Below, one piece after another: positions 43,907 to 53,949 of a stretch of DNA of 64,000 nt. Positions within the stretch are counted from its first letter, which is position 1. Each line of letters begins with the position of its first letter. Under the pieces are notes generated by a model. That model saw only the letters and a list, made by a program, of their open reading frames with translations, had not been told where the DNA came from and did not search any database. Location of the stretch: assembly GCA_052168315.1 (NCBI GenBank), contig JBQLZO010000040.1, positions 1-64,000 of the forward strand, in the 5' to 3' direction. Made by a program: the position numbers and the translations under genes. The DNA comes from JBQLZO01 sp052168315. GTDB lineage: Bacteria; Planctomycetota; Phycisphaerae; Phycisphaerales; UBA1924.

Positions 43907-46900
43907 ATGGCGAGCGTCGCGCGCACCCGGATCACCCGTCGTCGGCTTCACGCACTCGTGACGGCCGCGGGCACGGCCGTCGCCCTCAACGCCGCCGCGG
44001 CCTCGACGCCGCAGAACCCCACACAGGTCTCGGGCACCTTCAATACCACCCTCACGCCCAACCTCGGCGGCTCGCCCGGGCAGACACTCACCGTCACCAC
44101 CGACCAGCGCAACACCATCATCGGTTGGTCTTCCTTCAACATCGCCAACGGCAACACCGTCAACTTCATCCAGCCCAACGCGGTGTCGAATGTCCTCAAC
44201 CGCGTCCAGTCCGTCAATCCCTCGCTGATCGACGGCGCGCTGCTCTCGAACGGGCGCGTCTTCCTCGTCAACCCCGCGGGCGTGATCTTCGGCGCCAACG
44301 CCACCATCAACACCGGCGGCTTCGTCGCCGCGGCCGGCACCATCACCGACGCCGACTTCCTCGCCGGCAACTACAAGTTCACCAACCTCAGCGGGCCCGT
44401 GACCAACCTCGGCACCATCCGTGCCCCGGTCGTCGCACTCATCGGGCAGACCGTCACCCAGCGCGGCGTCATCACCGGCAACGCCATCTCCTCCGGCGGG
44501 CTCGGCGGCGCGCCCCAGTTCGACCCCGCCCAGGTCGTCATCCTCGCAGCGGGCGAGAATGTGCTGGTCGGCGAGAACTTCGGCTCCGTCTTCGTCGAGG
44601 TGCCCGGCTCGGCCGGCGGCATCGGCGGCGCCCCGGGCGGCGCGGGCGATGTCTTCTCCATCGCCGCGTGGCACACCAACGGCGCGAGCACCTCCGCCCG
44701 CACCGTCCGCATCAACTCCGCCGGCTCGGCCACCCTCGACGGGAACATCCAGACCCAGAACCTGGACGCCAGCGGGCGCACCGGGATCACCGTCGGCGGC
44801 ACCGTCGTCGCCGGCAACGCGCTGCTCAACTCCGAACTCGGCGGTATCTCCGGGCCCGGCGTCATCACCGCCGACACCCTGACCGCCAACGCCAACCGTG
44901 ACATCAACCTCACCGGCGCCTCGGGCGATGGGAACCGCGTCCAGACACTCAACGCCACCACCGCCACGGGTAACATCGCCTTCGTCAACGAGGGCGACCT
45001 GAACATCGCCAACCTGCAAACCGCCCCGGGCGGCGTCGCGGGCATCCGGTCCAACACCGGCTCGCTCGACCTGATCAACCAGGGCACGAAGAGCGTTGGC
45101 ACCCTCAGCCTCCGCGCACCGGACGGCTCGATCTCCGGCCAGGGCCTGCTCACCGCGGACCAGCTCAACGCGCTGGCAGCGCTGGGCGTGGACCTCCGCG
45201 GCACCGCCGGGATCGTGACCGGGCAGGTGACCACCCCGGGCAACAGCTTCCTGTTCGACAACCAGTCCGGTCAGGTCTCGCTCAACGGCATCTCGGCCAC
45301 GCTCGATATCCAGATCACCTCCGCCGGAGGCATCTCCATCGTCGGCGGGCAGCTGAGCGCCGGGAACAACATCACCCTGCTGGCCACCGGCGGGAACATC
45401 ACCGCCCCCGGCGGATCCGCCCAGGCCGGCAACGCCATCACCATGACCGCCCCCGGGGGCTTGATCGATGCCGAGGCGTCGCTGACCGCCGACCAGGCCG
45501 CCTTCCAGGCCGCCGGCGGGATCACGGCCTCCGACATGACTGTGAACTCCGTCACCGCCAGCAGCAGCGCCGGCGGGAACATCGCGCTGAACAACTCGCA
45601 GGCGCTGGTGGTCAACGCCGTGAGCACCACCGCCGATGTCACTATCAGCGCCGAAGGCAGCATCACCATCGCCGCGATCGTCGCCGGCGAGGTGATCACC
45701 CTCAACGCGACGCCCGCCGGCACGCCCACCAACGGCGGCGATTTCAACATCACGATCGACTCGCAGATCAACGCCGGCAGCGCGCTGATTATGACCGCCA
45801 CCGGCGACATCACCACTCAGGGCGCCGGAGTCGTCTCCGTGGGCGCCGATGACACGCCCGGATCGCTCGATGCGCAGGCCGGCGGGGAGATCGGGCTCGA
45901 TGTCCAGATCGCCGATGCCGGCGCCACCATCGACGCTCAGGCCAACGGCGGCGACCTCTCGCTCGGGCTCCTGGGCGATGCCGGCGAGGTCACCCTCAAC
46001 TCGCTCAGCGCCGCCGGGCAGATCACCATCGGCACGACCTCGCAGAACGACGCGGGCGGGCTCAACCTGGTCATCGGAAACTTCGTCAGCGGCGCCGACA
46101 TCATCATCAGCACCACCGGCACGATGACCGTCAACGGCACCGTCATCGCGGGCGTCGATGCGCTCATCTCCTTCATGGGCGACAAGGGGCTCACCCTCAA
46201 CCCCTCTTCCTCGCTGAGTTTCGCGGGCAGCACCGGGTCCACCCGCGTCTTGCTCCGCGCCATCGCCGGCACGCTCGAGCAGACCGGCGCCGCCGGGATC
46301 ACCGCCGACCAGCTCCTGGCCGTGGCGCAGCTGTTCAGCCTGCTGGGCTCGAACAACCAGGTCGCCCAGTTCGCCGGCGCGGCCACCACGGGCGCCGCGT
46401 TCAACAACGGGACCGATCTCGAGATCACGATGCTCAACTTCGGCGGCGAGGGCGCTGCCGGCATGAACACCCTGCTCGGCAACACCACGCTCACCAACCA
46501 GGGCAACATCCTCATCACCGAGGGCGTGGCCTCCAACTTCGGCAACACGAGCGTCCAGGCCACGGGCACCGTCACGATCGACTCCGTCGTCGCCGCCGGC
46601 GGAGACACCGATGTCTCCGGCGACACGGGCGTGCTTGTCAACGCCACCGGCCAGGTCAACGGCGCCAACATCGGCGTCTCGTCCTCCGCCGGCGGCATCA
46701 CGGTCGATGGCGAGATCGACGCGGTCGCCAACGCCGACCTGACCGCCGATGGTGACATCCTCATCAACGCCACCGGATCCGCCAGCGCCGCCCAGCTCGG
46801 CATCGACTCGGCCAACGGCAACATCGAGATCGCCGGCGAAGCGCAGGCCGACGGGCTCGCCTTCCTCCGCGCCGCCAACGGCTCGATCACCACGCCCGGC

Positions 46901-49900
46901 GGGCTGATCACCGCGCAGCAGCTCCAGGTCCTCGCCAATCTCGGGATCGACATCACCGCCCGCGCCAACGGCGCTTCGACCATCACCGTCGCCGGGCGGA
47001 CCGACACCAACGATCTCTCGATCAACTCCCTCACGCCCGTGGAAGTCGGGCAGGTCGCCTCGCCGTTCGAGACGACCGATGGGCTCACCGCCACCGCCGG
47101 CGATGTGAACCTCCGGTCGATCACGCTCGGCAATGCCGGGATCTCGATCACCCGCGCCATCCAGGCCGCCAGCACGGTCCGGCTCGACACCCGCGGCGAC
47201 CTGACCGCCTCGGGCGAGGGACGCATCATCGCGCCGACCCTCATCATCGGCGGCGGCGTCGGCACCGACGACGAGCGCCCAACGCTCGTCGACCTACTGA
47301 ACATCACCGGCGGCGGCGACACCAACCAGGTCGCCACCGTCGACATCCAGGCTCGCGGCCAGGTCCTGTTCCGCAACGATGGCGCGCTGCTCATCCAGCG
47401 CATCGCCACCAGCGACTTCGTGCTCGTGCTCAACGATGGCACCGTCCAGGTCGTCGAGATCACCACCAACGCCGCCGGCGATGTCGGCATCATCGCCGAG
47501 AACGGCGACATCCAGATCCTCGGCGGCCCCGGCGCCGCCGGGATCAACGCCGCCGGACGCACCATCGTCCTCGATGCGCGCAGCGGCGGCGCCAGCGTCT
47601 TCGACGCCGGGTCCGGCGAGGCCCTGGGCGTGCTCACCGCCGCCCAGCTCAAGGTGCTGGCCGACTCGGGCATCATCCTCGAGGCCGACCATGTCGTCGA
47701 CACCCTCGCCGCCCAGACCCGCACCGGCGACATCCGCTTCTTCAACACCACCGACCTGACCATCGGCGAGATCGACCCGATCGCCGGCGTGCCCGCCGAC
47801 GCCGCCCTCGCGGGCGTGACCACCACCGAGGCCCAGGGCGACGACATCATCCAGATCGCGGCCGACGGCTCCATCTTCCTCGACCGCGACATCCAGACCA
47901 TCGCAGACGCCGGGCTCGTCCCGCCGGATAACCGCCTCGTCCGGCTGACTTCCAACAACGGGTTCATCCTCGGGACCAGCGCCCGCGTGATCTCCCCGCG
48001 GCTCGAGCTCAGCGCCCTCAACGGCATCGAGCTGACCGGTAACAACCTCGTGGACACCCTCACCGCGGTGGTCACCGGCGGCGCGGGCCCCTTCCCGCCC
48101 AACGCCGAGAACTCGATTCTCTACTTCAACGGCACCGACCTCGTCGTCGAGTTGGCCGATGCGGCCGACCATGTCTTCATCTCCTCCAACGGCTCGCTCA
48201 GGCTCGAGCGTGTACTCGCGGGGCTCTCCGTCGAGGCGCTGGCCGTCGGTGACATCGTCGTCGCCGACCGCGGCGCGTTCGCCGAGACGATCCTCTCGGG
48301 CACCTCCACCACCCTCGACTCCTTCAACGATCTGGTGATGGAAGATGGCGCGATCATCGACGCCGGCGGCGCCCTCACCGTCCTGGCGATCCGCGACATC
48401 CTCCAGGGCCAGGGCGGCGCCGGGGCGCAGGCCTTCGCCGGCGGCGATGTCCTGTACAGCGCCGGACGCGCCATCGACCTGAACAACAACGCCCTGATCC
48501 AGTCCGACGGGATCCTCGCGCGGCTGCTCGCCGCCGGGCAGGTCAACGACCTCGGCATCCGCATGGGCGACGCCGCATCCATCGTCATGACCGACCCCAC
48601 CGGCGGCGTGTTCCTCCGCGCCAACAGCGCCGGCATCGCGCAGGCCGCCGACGCCTCCATCCGCGCGACACAGCTCGAGGCCCTCGCCGGCCTCGGCGTC
48701 GACCTCAATGGGATCAACCAGGTGGCCGACCTGGCCGGCAACGCCGCCGATGGCTCGTTCCTATTCAACAACATCTTCGCCCCGGTGCTCACCATCGCGG
48801 CGCTGAACCTCGACGGCGCCGGCGACCCCACCATCGGCGTCACCGCCACCGGCGATGTCATCATCACCACCAACAACGGCGGCCTGAGCGTCGACAACCC
48901 CGTGCTCGCCATCAACGGCAACGCCGACCTCGCCGCGCTCTCGTTCATCAATGTGCCCAGCTCCGTGACCGCCGGCGCGAATGCCAACCTCTTCACCTTC
49001 GGCACGATCGATGTCTCCGGCCTCGTGGACGCCGCGAACGACGCGGCCCTCACCGCCGGCACCGACATCACGGTCTCCGGGCTCGTCGATGCTCAGAACA
49101 ACGCACTGCTCGACGCGGGCAACGACATCGACATCACCGGCACCGGCATCGTCGATGCGGGCGTGGACGCCACCCTCGATGCGGGCAACGACATCCTCGT
49201 GGCCGGCCAGGTCCTCGCGGGCCAGAACGCGCTCGCCAACGCCGGCAACGACATCGCCATCGCCGCTGGGGGCGTCGTCCAGACCGGCAACAACACCGCC
49301 CTTACGGCCAACAACGACATCGCCATCGCCGGCACCGTCGCCGCCGGCAACGACGCCAACCTCGTCGCCGGCAGCGACATCGGAATCGCCCCCGGAGGCA
49401 TCATCGGTGCCGGCGGCTTCGCCACCCTGCTGGCCAACGGGCTCATCGACATCGACGGCACCCTCAACGCCACGCTCGGCAGCAACATGAACGCAGGCAC
49501 GGGCATCGACATCTCCGGGCTCGTCCTCGGCGGCACCACGACCGGCGTCGCCTCCACCGGCGAGATCAACATCTCCGGCATCATCGATGTCAACGGCGAC
49601 GCCATCATGGACGCGACCACCGGGCCCATCGTCGTCAGCGGTCAGGTCTTGGCTACCGGCGACGCGGCGCTCCTGGCCGCCCAGAACATCGACATGTCCG
49701 GAACCATCAACGCCGCGCTGACAGAGCTCAACGCCGGCGGCGCCATCACCGCCACCGGGTCCATCAACACCGCCCAGCTGCTCGCGCTGGCCAGCCTCGG
49801 CATCGATCTCTCGGGCGCCAATGTCGTCGCGAACTTCGCGGCCAACACCGCCTCGGGCTCCATCTTCTTCAATAACAACGGCGACCTCGTCATCACCGGC

Positions 49901-52705
49901 GTCTCCCGCGCCGGCGGCGGCTCGGCCAACGGCGTCCGCGCCGCGGGCAACTCCGTGACCATCGTCAACGCGGGCGGCGATGTCACCATCGACACCGTCC
50001 CGGGCGCCTCCATCCAGGCCGCGCTGGCCGACCTCCGCATCACCGGCGGTGAACTCACCGGTGCCGGCATCATCAACGCCAACCAGCTCCGTGCGCTGGC
50101 ATCGCAGGGCATCACCCTCACCGGAGCCAACCTCGTCGGCACCCTCGCCGCATCCACAAACTCCGGGCCGATCCTGTTCAACAACCAGGGCAACCTCATC
50201 ATCGGCCAGGTCACCGGCACCAACGGCGTGACCACCACCGGCGTCCAGGGCCCCGGCACCGTCTCCATCTTCTCACAGTCCGGCGACATCGATGTCCAGA
50301 CCAGCATCGACGCCGGGCAGCGCCTCAACCTTTCCGCCCGCCAGGGCGGCATCTCCGGCACCGGCAACATCAACACCCCGGAGGCCTTCCTCCTGGCCTT
50401 CGACGACATCGACCTGATCAACCAGGGCGGCAACCTCGGCTCCTTCGCCGCGTCATCGCTCGGCGGCTCCGTCCGCGTCCGCACCGCCGGCGCCACCTCG
50501 CTCGAACGCCTCACACTCTCCGAGTCGCTCCGCCAGGTCGCCGGGCTCACAGCCGAGCAGGCCACGATCGACGGCCTGTTCGCCAACCACCGCATCGAGC
50601 TCCGCGCCGATGGCAACATCGACATCAATGTCGACCGCATCGTCGCCCTCAACAACGCCAACAACGCCGGCTCCGGCGACGCGATCATCCTCGACACCGG
50701 CTACTCCGCCTCCAACGCCGCGCGCAGCATCGTCCTCAATGGCCTCGCCGGGTCCGACGCCCCGATCGAGTTCGACACGCAGGGCCCGGACAACCAGGGC
50801 AACGGCGGCAGCGTCCGGCTCATCGGTAACCTGCTCGGCAACGGGCAGAGCGCGATCGTCTGGGCCGGACCCAACGGACAGGTCGAGATCTTCGGCAATG
50901 TCGGGCAGGCCAACCAGCGCCTCGCATCGCTCATCGTCGCCGATCGCGGCAACCAGGACATCCAGTCCTTCCGCCCCGCCGGCGGCACCACCCTCCGCGG
51001 CGATGTGTTCGTCTCCGAGAGGCTCCTCATCCAGGGCGATACCACCATCGGCCAGCGCATCGCCGGCCCCGACCAGCACACCATCGATGTCGGAGGCGGC
51101 ACGCTCGAACTCTTCGGCGACCTCCTCGCCGAGGGCAACGGACAGCGCTCGCTCATCCTCACCTTCGACCTCAACGATCAGTTCGAATCCCTCAACGAGA
51201 TGGAAGACGAGTTCTCCGTCCGCGTCCCGCTCCGGTTCTACGGCTCCATCGGCACCGAGTCCAACCCGTTCGAGTCCGTCAGGCTCGGCGGCGACCTCAG
51301 CGAATCCCTCGCGTCCACCGCCGCGTTCATCGACTCGAACCTCAGGCTCAACGAGTTCGGACAGTTCAATGTCGACCAGCTCACCAACATCCACACCGAC
51401 GAGGCGTTCAACATCTGGACCACCCAGGGCCTGACCATGGGCGATGCCCAGCGCATGCTCGTCCTCGGCGACCTCAACATCCGCTCGAACAACCCCTCCG
51501 TCGAGCACTTCCTCTCCGACATCACCGTCGTCGGCACCTCATCGCCCACCGGGTTCGTCGGCGGAAACCTCCTGATCGACGGCGATGTGTTCCTCCTGAC
51601 CCGCACCAACCCGCTGCTCATCCTCGACCGCTTCACCGTCCTGCCCAGCAACGCCAACGAGCCCGCCGTCTCCGACGCGTTCGACCAGGGCGTCGACCTC
51701 ATCGCCACCGACTCCATCACCATCAACGGCACCGTCTCCAGGATCCCAGGCCGCCTCGGCTTCGGCTCACTCTCCACCCAGTCCGGCGCCAACATCACCA
51801 CATTCGGAACCGACTTCGTCTTCAGAACCTTCGGCGGCTCGCTCAGCATGGCCGACGCCCTCATCGCCGCCGAGTTCCCGGGAACCATCGACCTCCGCGT
51901 CGGCCCCGTCGTCGGGTTCGACCTCGTGGCCACCGGCGCCACCAACGACAACCTCGGCGAGGTCCTCGCCGGAGCGCTCCCCGAGGTCGACGCCGCCGAG
52001 GCGCCCGTCGACGCCGGGATCGATGTCCGCGACATCGATGTCCTCCAGCGCGAACTCGGGCTCTTCGTCGAGCGGACCACCGCTCCGTCCGACCTCGTGA
52101 TCACCACCGGCGATCCGCGGGCCAACACCCCCGCCCTCGCCACCGCCCAGGGCCCCGCCATCGAGCAGGCCGATCCGCCCGTCATCCGCGAGCGCATCTC
52201 GCCCGAGGCCGTCCGCCGCGTCGTCCGCACCGTCTTCGACACCCTCGGCACCAGCGATGTCGTCGACGCCGTCCGCTTCCCGGAATACGGCGGGCGCACC
52301 GCACGCATCCAGTCCTTCCGCACCGCGCTCACGCCCATCGCCGCCGACGCCGCAAACGCCGAAGACCTCCGCCAGCAGACGATCGAACGCGGCCCGGAAG
52401 ACCCCGCCGCCCGCATGCTCCTCGGCGTGGATGCGCTCATGGCCAATGTCAGCGATCTCGGGCTCTCCGCGCCCGAACTCGAATCCGTCCGTCGGCACCT
52501 GGCCACGCGCTTCTACCAGGCCATCTCCGAGGTGTTCATCGGTGAAGAGCCGATCGACATCGCCGCAACCCGCACCCTCCTCGGATTCCCGCCCGCCGCT
52601 CAGGCGCAGCCCGACGCCGAGGCCACCGTCGCCGCCCCGGAACGCGACGACACCGACCGCCCCGCCGTCTCGCTCAACAACGCCCGCAACCCCCTCGCCG
52701 ACTGA
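43907..52705 (+). CDS. TpsA-family giant filamentous-haemagglutinin-like exoprotein
   Basis: A 2932-residue exported protein. After a signal peptide (to about 36, NAAAA) the TPS secretion domain follows (about 40-240: GQTLTVTTDQRNTIIGW, NRVQSVNPSLIDGALLSNGR, FLVNPAGVIFGANATINTGG). The remainder is beta-helical. At least seven diverged copies of a 45-residue block are seen (TA.QL.ALA.LGIDL…FNN..DL.I), and about ten copies of a 22-26-residue block GNDI.I.G…AG.NA.L.AGND are packed in a run at about nt 48970-49530. The tail (about 2600-2932) is acidic, more helical and lacks a typical anchor motif. GAAGAGGAG precedes the ATG. The partner TpsB is directly upstream; adhesion, surface structure or contact-dependent toxicity are the possible roles. 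Confidence 0.9.
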   Translation: MASVARTRITRRRLHALVTAAGTAVALNAAAASTPQNPTQVSGTFNTTLTPNLGGSPGQTLTVTTDQRNTIIGWSSFNIANGNTVNFIQPNAVSNVLNRVQSVNPSLIDGALLSNGRVFLVNPAGVIFGANATINTGGFVAAAGTITDADFLAGNYKFTNLSGPVTNLGTIRAPVVALIGQTVTQRGVITGNAISSGGLGGAPQFDPAQVVILAAGENVLVGENFGSVFVEVPGSAGGIGGAPGGAGDVFSIAAWHTNGASTSARTVRINSAGSATLDGNIQTQNLDASGRTGITVGGTVVAGNALLNSELGGISGPGVITADTLTANANRDINLTGASGDGNRVQTLNATTATGNIAFVNEGDLNIANLQTAPGGVAGIRSNTGSLDLINQGTKSVGTLSLRAPDGSISGQGLLTADQLNALAALGVDLRGTAGIVTGQVTTPGNSFLFDNQSGQVSLNGISATLDIQITSAGGISIVGGQLSAGNNITLLATGGNITAPGGSAQAGNAITMTAPGGLIDAEASLTADQAAFQAAGGITASDMTVNSVTASSSAGGNIALNNSQALVVNAVSTTADVTISAEGSITIAAIVAGEVITLNATPAGTPTNGGDFNITIDSQINAGSALIMTATGDITTQGAGVVSVGADDTPGSLDAQAGGEIGLDVQIADAGATIDAQANGGDLSLGLLGDAGEVTLNSLSAAGQITIGTTSQNDAGGLNLVIGNFVSGADIIISTTGTMTVNGTVIAGVDALISFMGDKGLTLNPSSSLSFAGSTGSTRVLLRAIAGTLEQTGAAGITADQLLAVAQLFSLLGSNNQVAQFAGAATTGAAFNNGTDLEITMLNFGGEGAAGMNTLLGNTTLTNQGNILITEGVASNFGNTSVQATGTVTIDSVVAAGGDTDVSGDTGVLVNATGQVNGANIGVSSSAGGITVDGEIDAVANADLTADGDILINATGSASAAQLGIDSANGNIEIAGEAQADGLAFLRAANGSITTPGGLITAQQLQVLANLGIDITARANGASTITVAGRTDTNDLSINSLTPVEVGQVASPFETTDGLTATAGDVNLRSITLGNAGISITRAIQAASTVRLDTRGDLTASGEGRIIAPTLIIGGGVGTDDERPTLVDLLNITGGGDTNQVATVDIQARGQVLFRNDGALLIQRIATSDFVLVLNDGTVQVVEITTNAAGDVGIIAENGDIQILGGPGAAGINAAGRTIVLDARSGGASVFDAGSGEALGVLTAAQLKVLADSGIILEADHVVDTLAAQTRTGDIRFFNTTDLTIGEIDPIAGVPADAALAGVTTTEAQGDDIIQIAADGSIFLDRDIQTIADAGLVPPDNRLVRLTSNNGFILGTSARVISPRLELSALNGIELTGNNLVDTLTAVVTGGAGPFPPNAENSILYFNGTDLVVELADAADHVFISSNGSLRLERVLAGLSVEALAVGDIVVADRGAFAETILSGTSTTLDSFNDLVMEDGAIIDAGGALTVLAIRDILQGQGGAGAQAFAGGDVLYSAGRAIDLNNNALIQSDGILARLLAAGQVNDLGIRMGDAASIVMTDPTGGVFLRANSAGIAQAADASIRATQLEALAGLGVDLNGINQVADLAGNAADGSFLFNNIFAPVLTIAALNLDGAGDPTIGVTATGDVIITTNNGGLSVDNPVLAINGNADLAALSFINVPSSVTAGANANLFTFGTIDVSGLVDAANDAALTAGTDITVSGLVDAQNNALLDAGNDIDITGTGIVDAGVDATLDAGNDILVAGQVLAGQNALANAGNDIAIAAGGVVQTGNNTALTANNDIAIAGTVAAGNDANLVAGSDIGIAPGGIIGAGGFATLLANGLIDIDGTLNATLGSNMNAGTGIDISGLVLGGTTTGVASTGEINISGIIDVNGDAIMDATTGPIVVSGQVLATGDAALLAAQNIDMSGTINAALTELNAGGAITATGSINTAQLLALASLGIDLSGANVVANFAANTASGSIFFNNNGDLVITGVSRAGGGSANGVRAAGNSVTIVNAGGDVTIDTVPGASIQAALADLRITGGELTGAGIINANQLRALASQGITLTGANLVGTLAASTNSGPILFNNQGNLIIGQVTGTNGVTTTGVQGPGTVSIFSQSGDIDVQTSIDAGQRLNLSARQGGISGTGNINTPEAFLLAFDDIDLINQGGNLGSFAASSLGGSVRVRTAGATSLERLTLSESLRQVAGLTAEQATIDGLFANHRIELRADGNIDINVDRIVALNNANNAGSGDAIILDTGYSASNAARSIVLNGLAGSDAPIEFDTQGPDNQGNGGSVRLIGNLLGNGQSAIVWAGPNGQVEIFGNVGQANQRLASLIVADRGNQDIQSFRPAGGTTLRGDVFVSERLLIQGDTTIGQRIAGPDQHTIDVGGGTLELFGDLLAEGNGQRSLILTFDLNDQFESLNEMEDEFSVRVPLRFYGSIGTESNPFESVRLGGDLSESLASTAAFIDSNLRLNEFGQFNVDQLTNIHTDEAFNIWTTQGLTMGDAQRMLVLGDLNIRSNNPSVEHFLSDITVVGTSSPTGFVGGNLLIDGDVFLLTRTNPLLILDRFTVLPSNANEPAVSDAFDQGVDLIATDSITINGTVSRIPGRLGFGSLSTQSGANITTFGTDFVFRTFGGSLSMADALIAAEFPGTIDLRVGPVVGFDLVATGATNDNLGEVLAGALPEVDAAEAPVDAGIDVRDIDVLQRELGLFVERTTAPSDLVITTGDPRANTPALATAQGPAIEQADPPVIRERISPEAVRRVVRTVFDTLGTSDVVDAVRFPEYGGRTARIQSFRTALTPIAADAANAEDLRQQTIERGPEDPAARMLLGVDALMANVSDLGLSAPELESVRRHLATRFYQAISEVFIGEEPIDIAATRTLLGFPPAAQAQPDAEATVAAPERDDTDRPAVSLNNARNPLAD

Positions 52706-52813
52706 CGCTCACGCACTGACACATCAGCAAAACCCGTCCCCACGCACACCCCCAAGCGCCGCCCATCGCCGCGCTGTCCGGGCACCCGCCATGGGGAGAC
52801 CAGGATCGTTCGT

Positions 52814-53293
52814 TCAAGAGTCCACCGCGCGGGCGGCCGGCACGCGCCCGTTGAGCGCCTCCGCGCGGGCGCGATGCGCTGCTTCGCGTGCAGCGCTCTC
52901 GCGGGCACGCTCCTGCGACGATTGCTCGCCCGTGCCCGTGCCCGCATCCCCCGCGCCCGCCCCATCTGAAGGAGGCAGCAGCGCCGCCGCCAAGCCCACG
53001 CCCCGTTCCGCCAGCCGCAGGGCGCGGGAGGGCCCGAGCACCATCGCCGCCGCGAACGCGCCGGCCGAGAGCGTCACGAGGTCCCGCTTCGTCAACCGCG
53101 GCAGCGGCGGCAATCCCCCGCCCGGACCACGCTCCGATCGACCGTCCGTCGGAGCACCGTTCGACGCGCCGCCGATGCACGCGTCCGGCGCCCCGCCACC
53201 GGGACGCAGCCGCTGCCTGGCGAGCACCACCTCCGCCCGTCGCCGTGCCAGTGCCTTCCGATACCACACGAAGCCAACCGCCCTTTCACTCAT
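52814..53293 (-). CDS. Small envelope protein with one membrane segment, unknown function
   Basis: A 159-residue protein: a basic N-terminus (MSERAVGFVWYRKALARRR), one hydrophobic segment (about 72-95, LVTLSAGAFAAAMVLG) and an Arg/Glu-rich helical tail. It is the third gene of a leftward cluster after a YqjD-like and a holin-like gene and could be a YqjK-like partner. No family is recognised with confidence. Confidence 0.45.
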   Translation of the reverse strand: MSERAVGFVWYRKALARRRAEVVLARQRLRPGGGAPDACIGGASNGAPTDGRSERGPGGGLPPLPRLTKRDLVTLSAGAFAAAMVLGPSRALRLAERGVGLAAALLPPSDGAGAGDAGTGTGEQSSQERARESAAREAAHRARAEALNGRVPAARAVDS

Positions 53294-53350
53294 CAAGAAG
53301 AACCATCACGAACCAGCGCCCGCGCGATCAATCTCCCGCCAGACCCCCCG

Positions 53351-53635
53351 TCAGGCCCCCGCCAGACCTTGATGCGCCCACGCCCCCACCGCCGCGAAGC
53401 ACACCGCAGCGCCAAGCCCGGTGATGACCATCGCGGCGCCGAGCCCGACCGACGGGGCCAGCAACAGCACCACACCCGCGCCGATGCATAGCACCGCCGC
53501 GATGCCGAGCAGCGCCAGCGCCACCCAGATCACCGCGAGCGTGAGCAGCCGCACCGCGTGCACCGATGCCAGCCGCCCCTCGGCCTCGATCAGTTCGACG
53601 CCGCCCTCAACCAGGTTCGACAGCGCCCGGATCAT
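53351..53635 (-). CDS. Holin/YqjE-like small membrane protein
   Basis: A 94-residue protein with a short amphipathic N-terminus (MIRALSNLVEGGVELIEAEG) and two membrane segments (about 30-50 and 57-85). This is the layout of YqjE/phage-holin superfamily III proteins. Its ATG overlaps the stop of the YqjD-like gene (ATGA), so they are translated together. In E. coli the yqjD-yqjE-yqjK operon is stress induced; the same arrangement is inferred here. Confidence 0.7.
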   Translation of the reverse strand: MIRALSNLVEGGVELIEAEGRLASVHAVRLLTLAVIWVALALLGIAAVLCIGAGVVLLLAPSVGLGAAMVITGLGAAVCFAAVGAWAHQGLAGA

Positions 53636-53949
53636 CGCTCGCTCCAGAAGAGCCGCGCCGCGATCGCGCCGACCCCCGCCGCGATGCACACCGATGCGAT
53701 CGGGTTCGATCGGATCGTGTCGCAGGTCTCATCCTTCATCGATTGCAGCTGCTCGCGCGCCGCGCGGGCCGTGTCGCTGAGCTTCTCAACACCCGTCTCG
53801 CCGAGGTGCCGCCCCTCGTCCGACAGGTCCGATGCCAGCGAACGCAGGTCGCGCTTCAGCAGCGCCAGGTCGTCGCGGATCGCCTCGATCTCGGATCCCG
53901 ATTTCATCCGGTTGCTCGTCGACCGGTTGGAAGTCTTCTTGGTTGGCAT
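53632..53949 (-). CDS. DUF883/YqjD-ElaB-like ribosome-associated membrane protein
   Basis: A 105-residue protein with a basic N-terminus (MPTKKTSNRSTSNRMKSGS), a long helical segment (IEAIRDDLALLKRDLRSLAS…LSDTARAAREQLQSM) and one C-terminal membrane helix (RSNPIASVCIAAGVGAIAARLF), the DUF883 layout. In E. coli these proteins tether ribosomes to the inner membrane in stationary phase. The start MPTKK was chosen because the longer frame adds a Pro/Arg-rich segment unlike the family, and GAAAGGGA lies upstream. Confidence 0.8.
   Translation of the reverse strand: MPTKKTSNRSTSNRMKSGSEIEAIRDDLALLKRDLRSLASDLSDEGRHLGETGVEKLSDTARAAREQLQSMKDETCDTIRSNPIASVCIAAGVGAIAARLFWSER

Noticed and set aside
45937..48102. 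721-codon minus-strand frame within tpsA
   Set aside because: Ser/Ala/Pro/Met-rich low-complexity translation without domains; tpsA is continuous on the plus strand.
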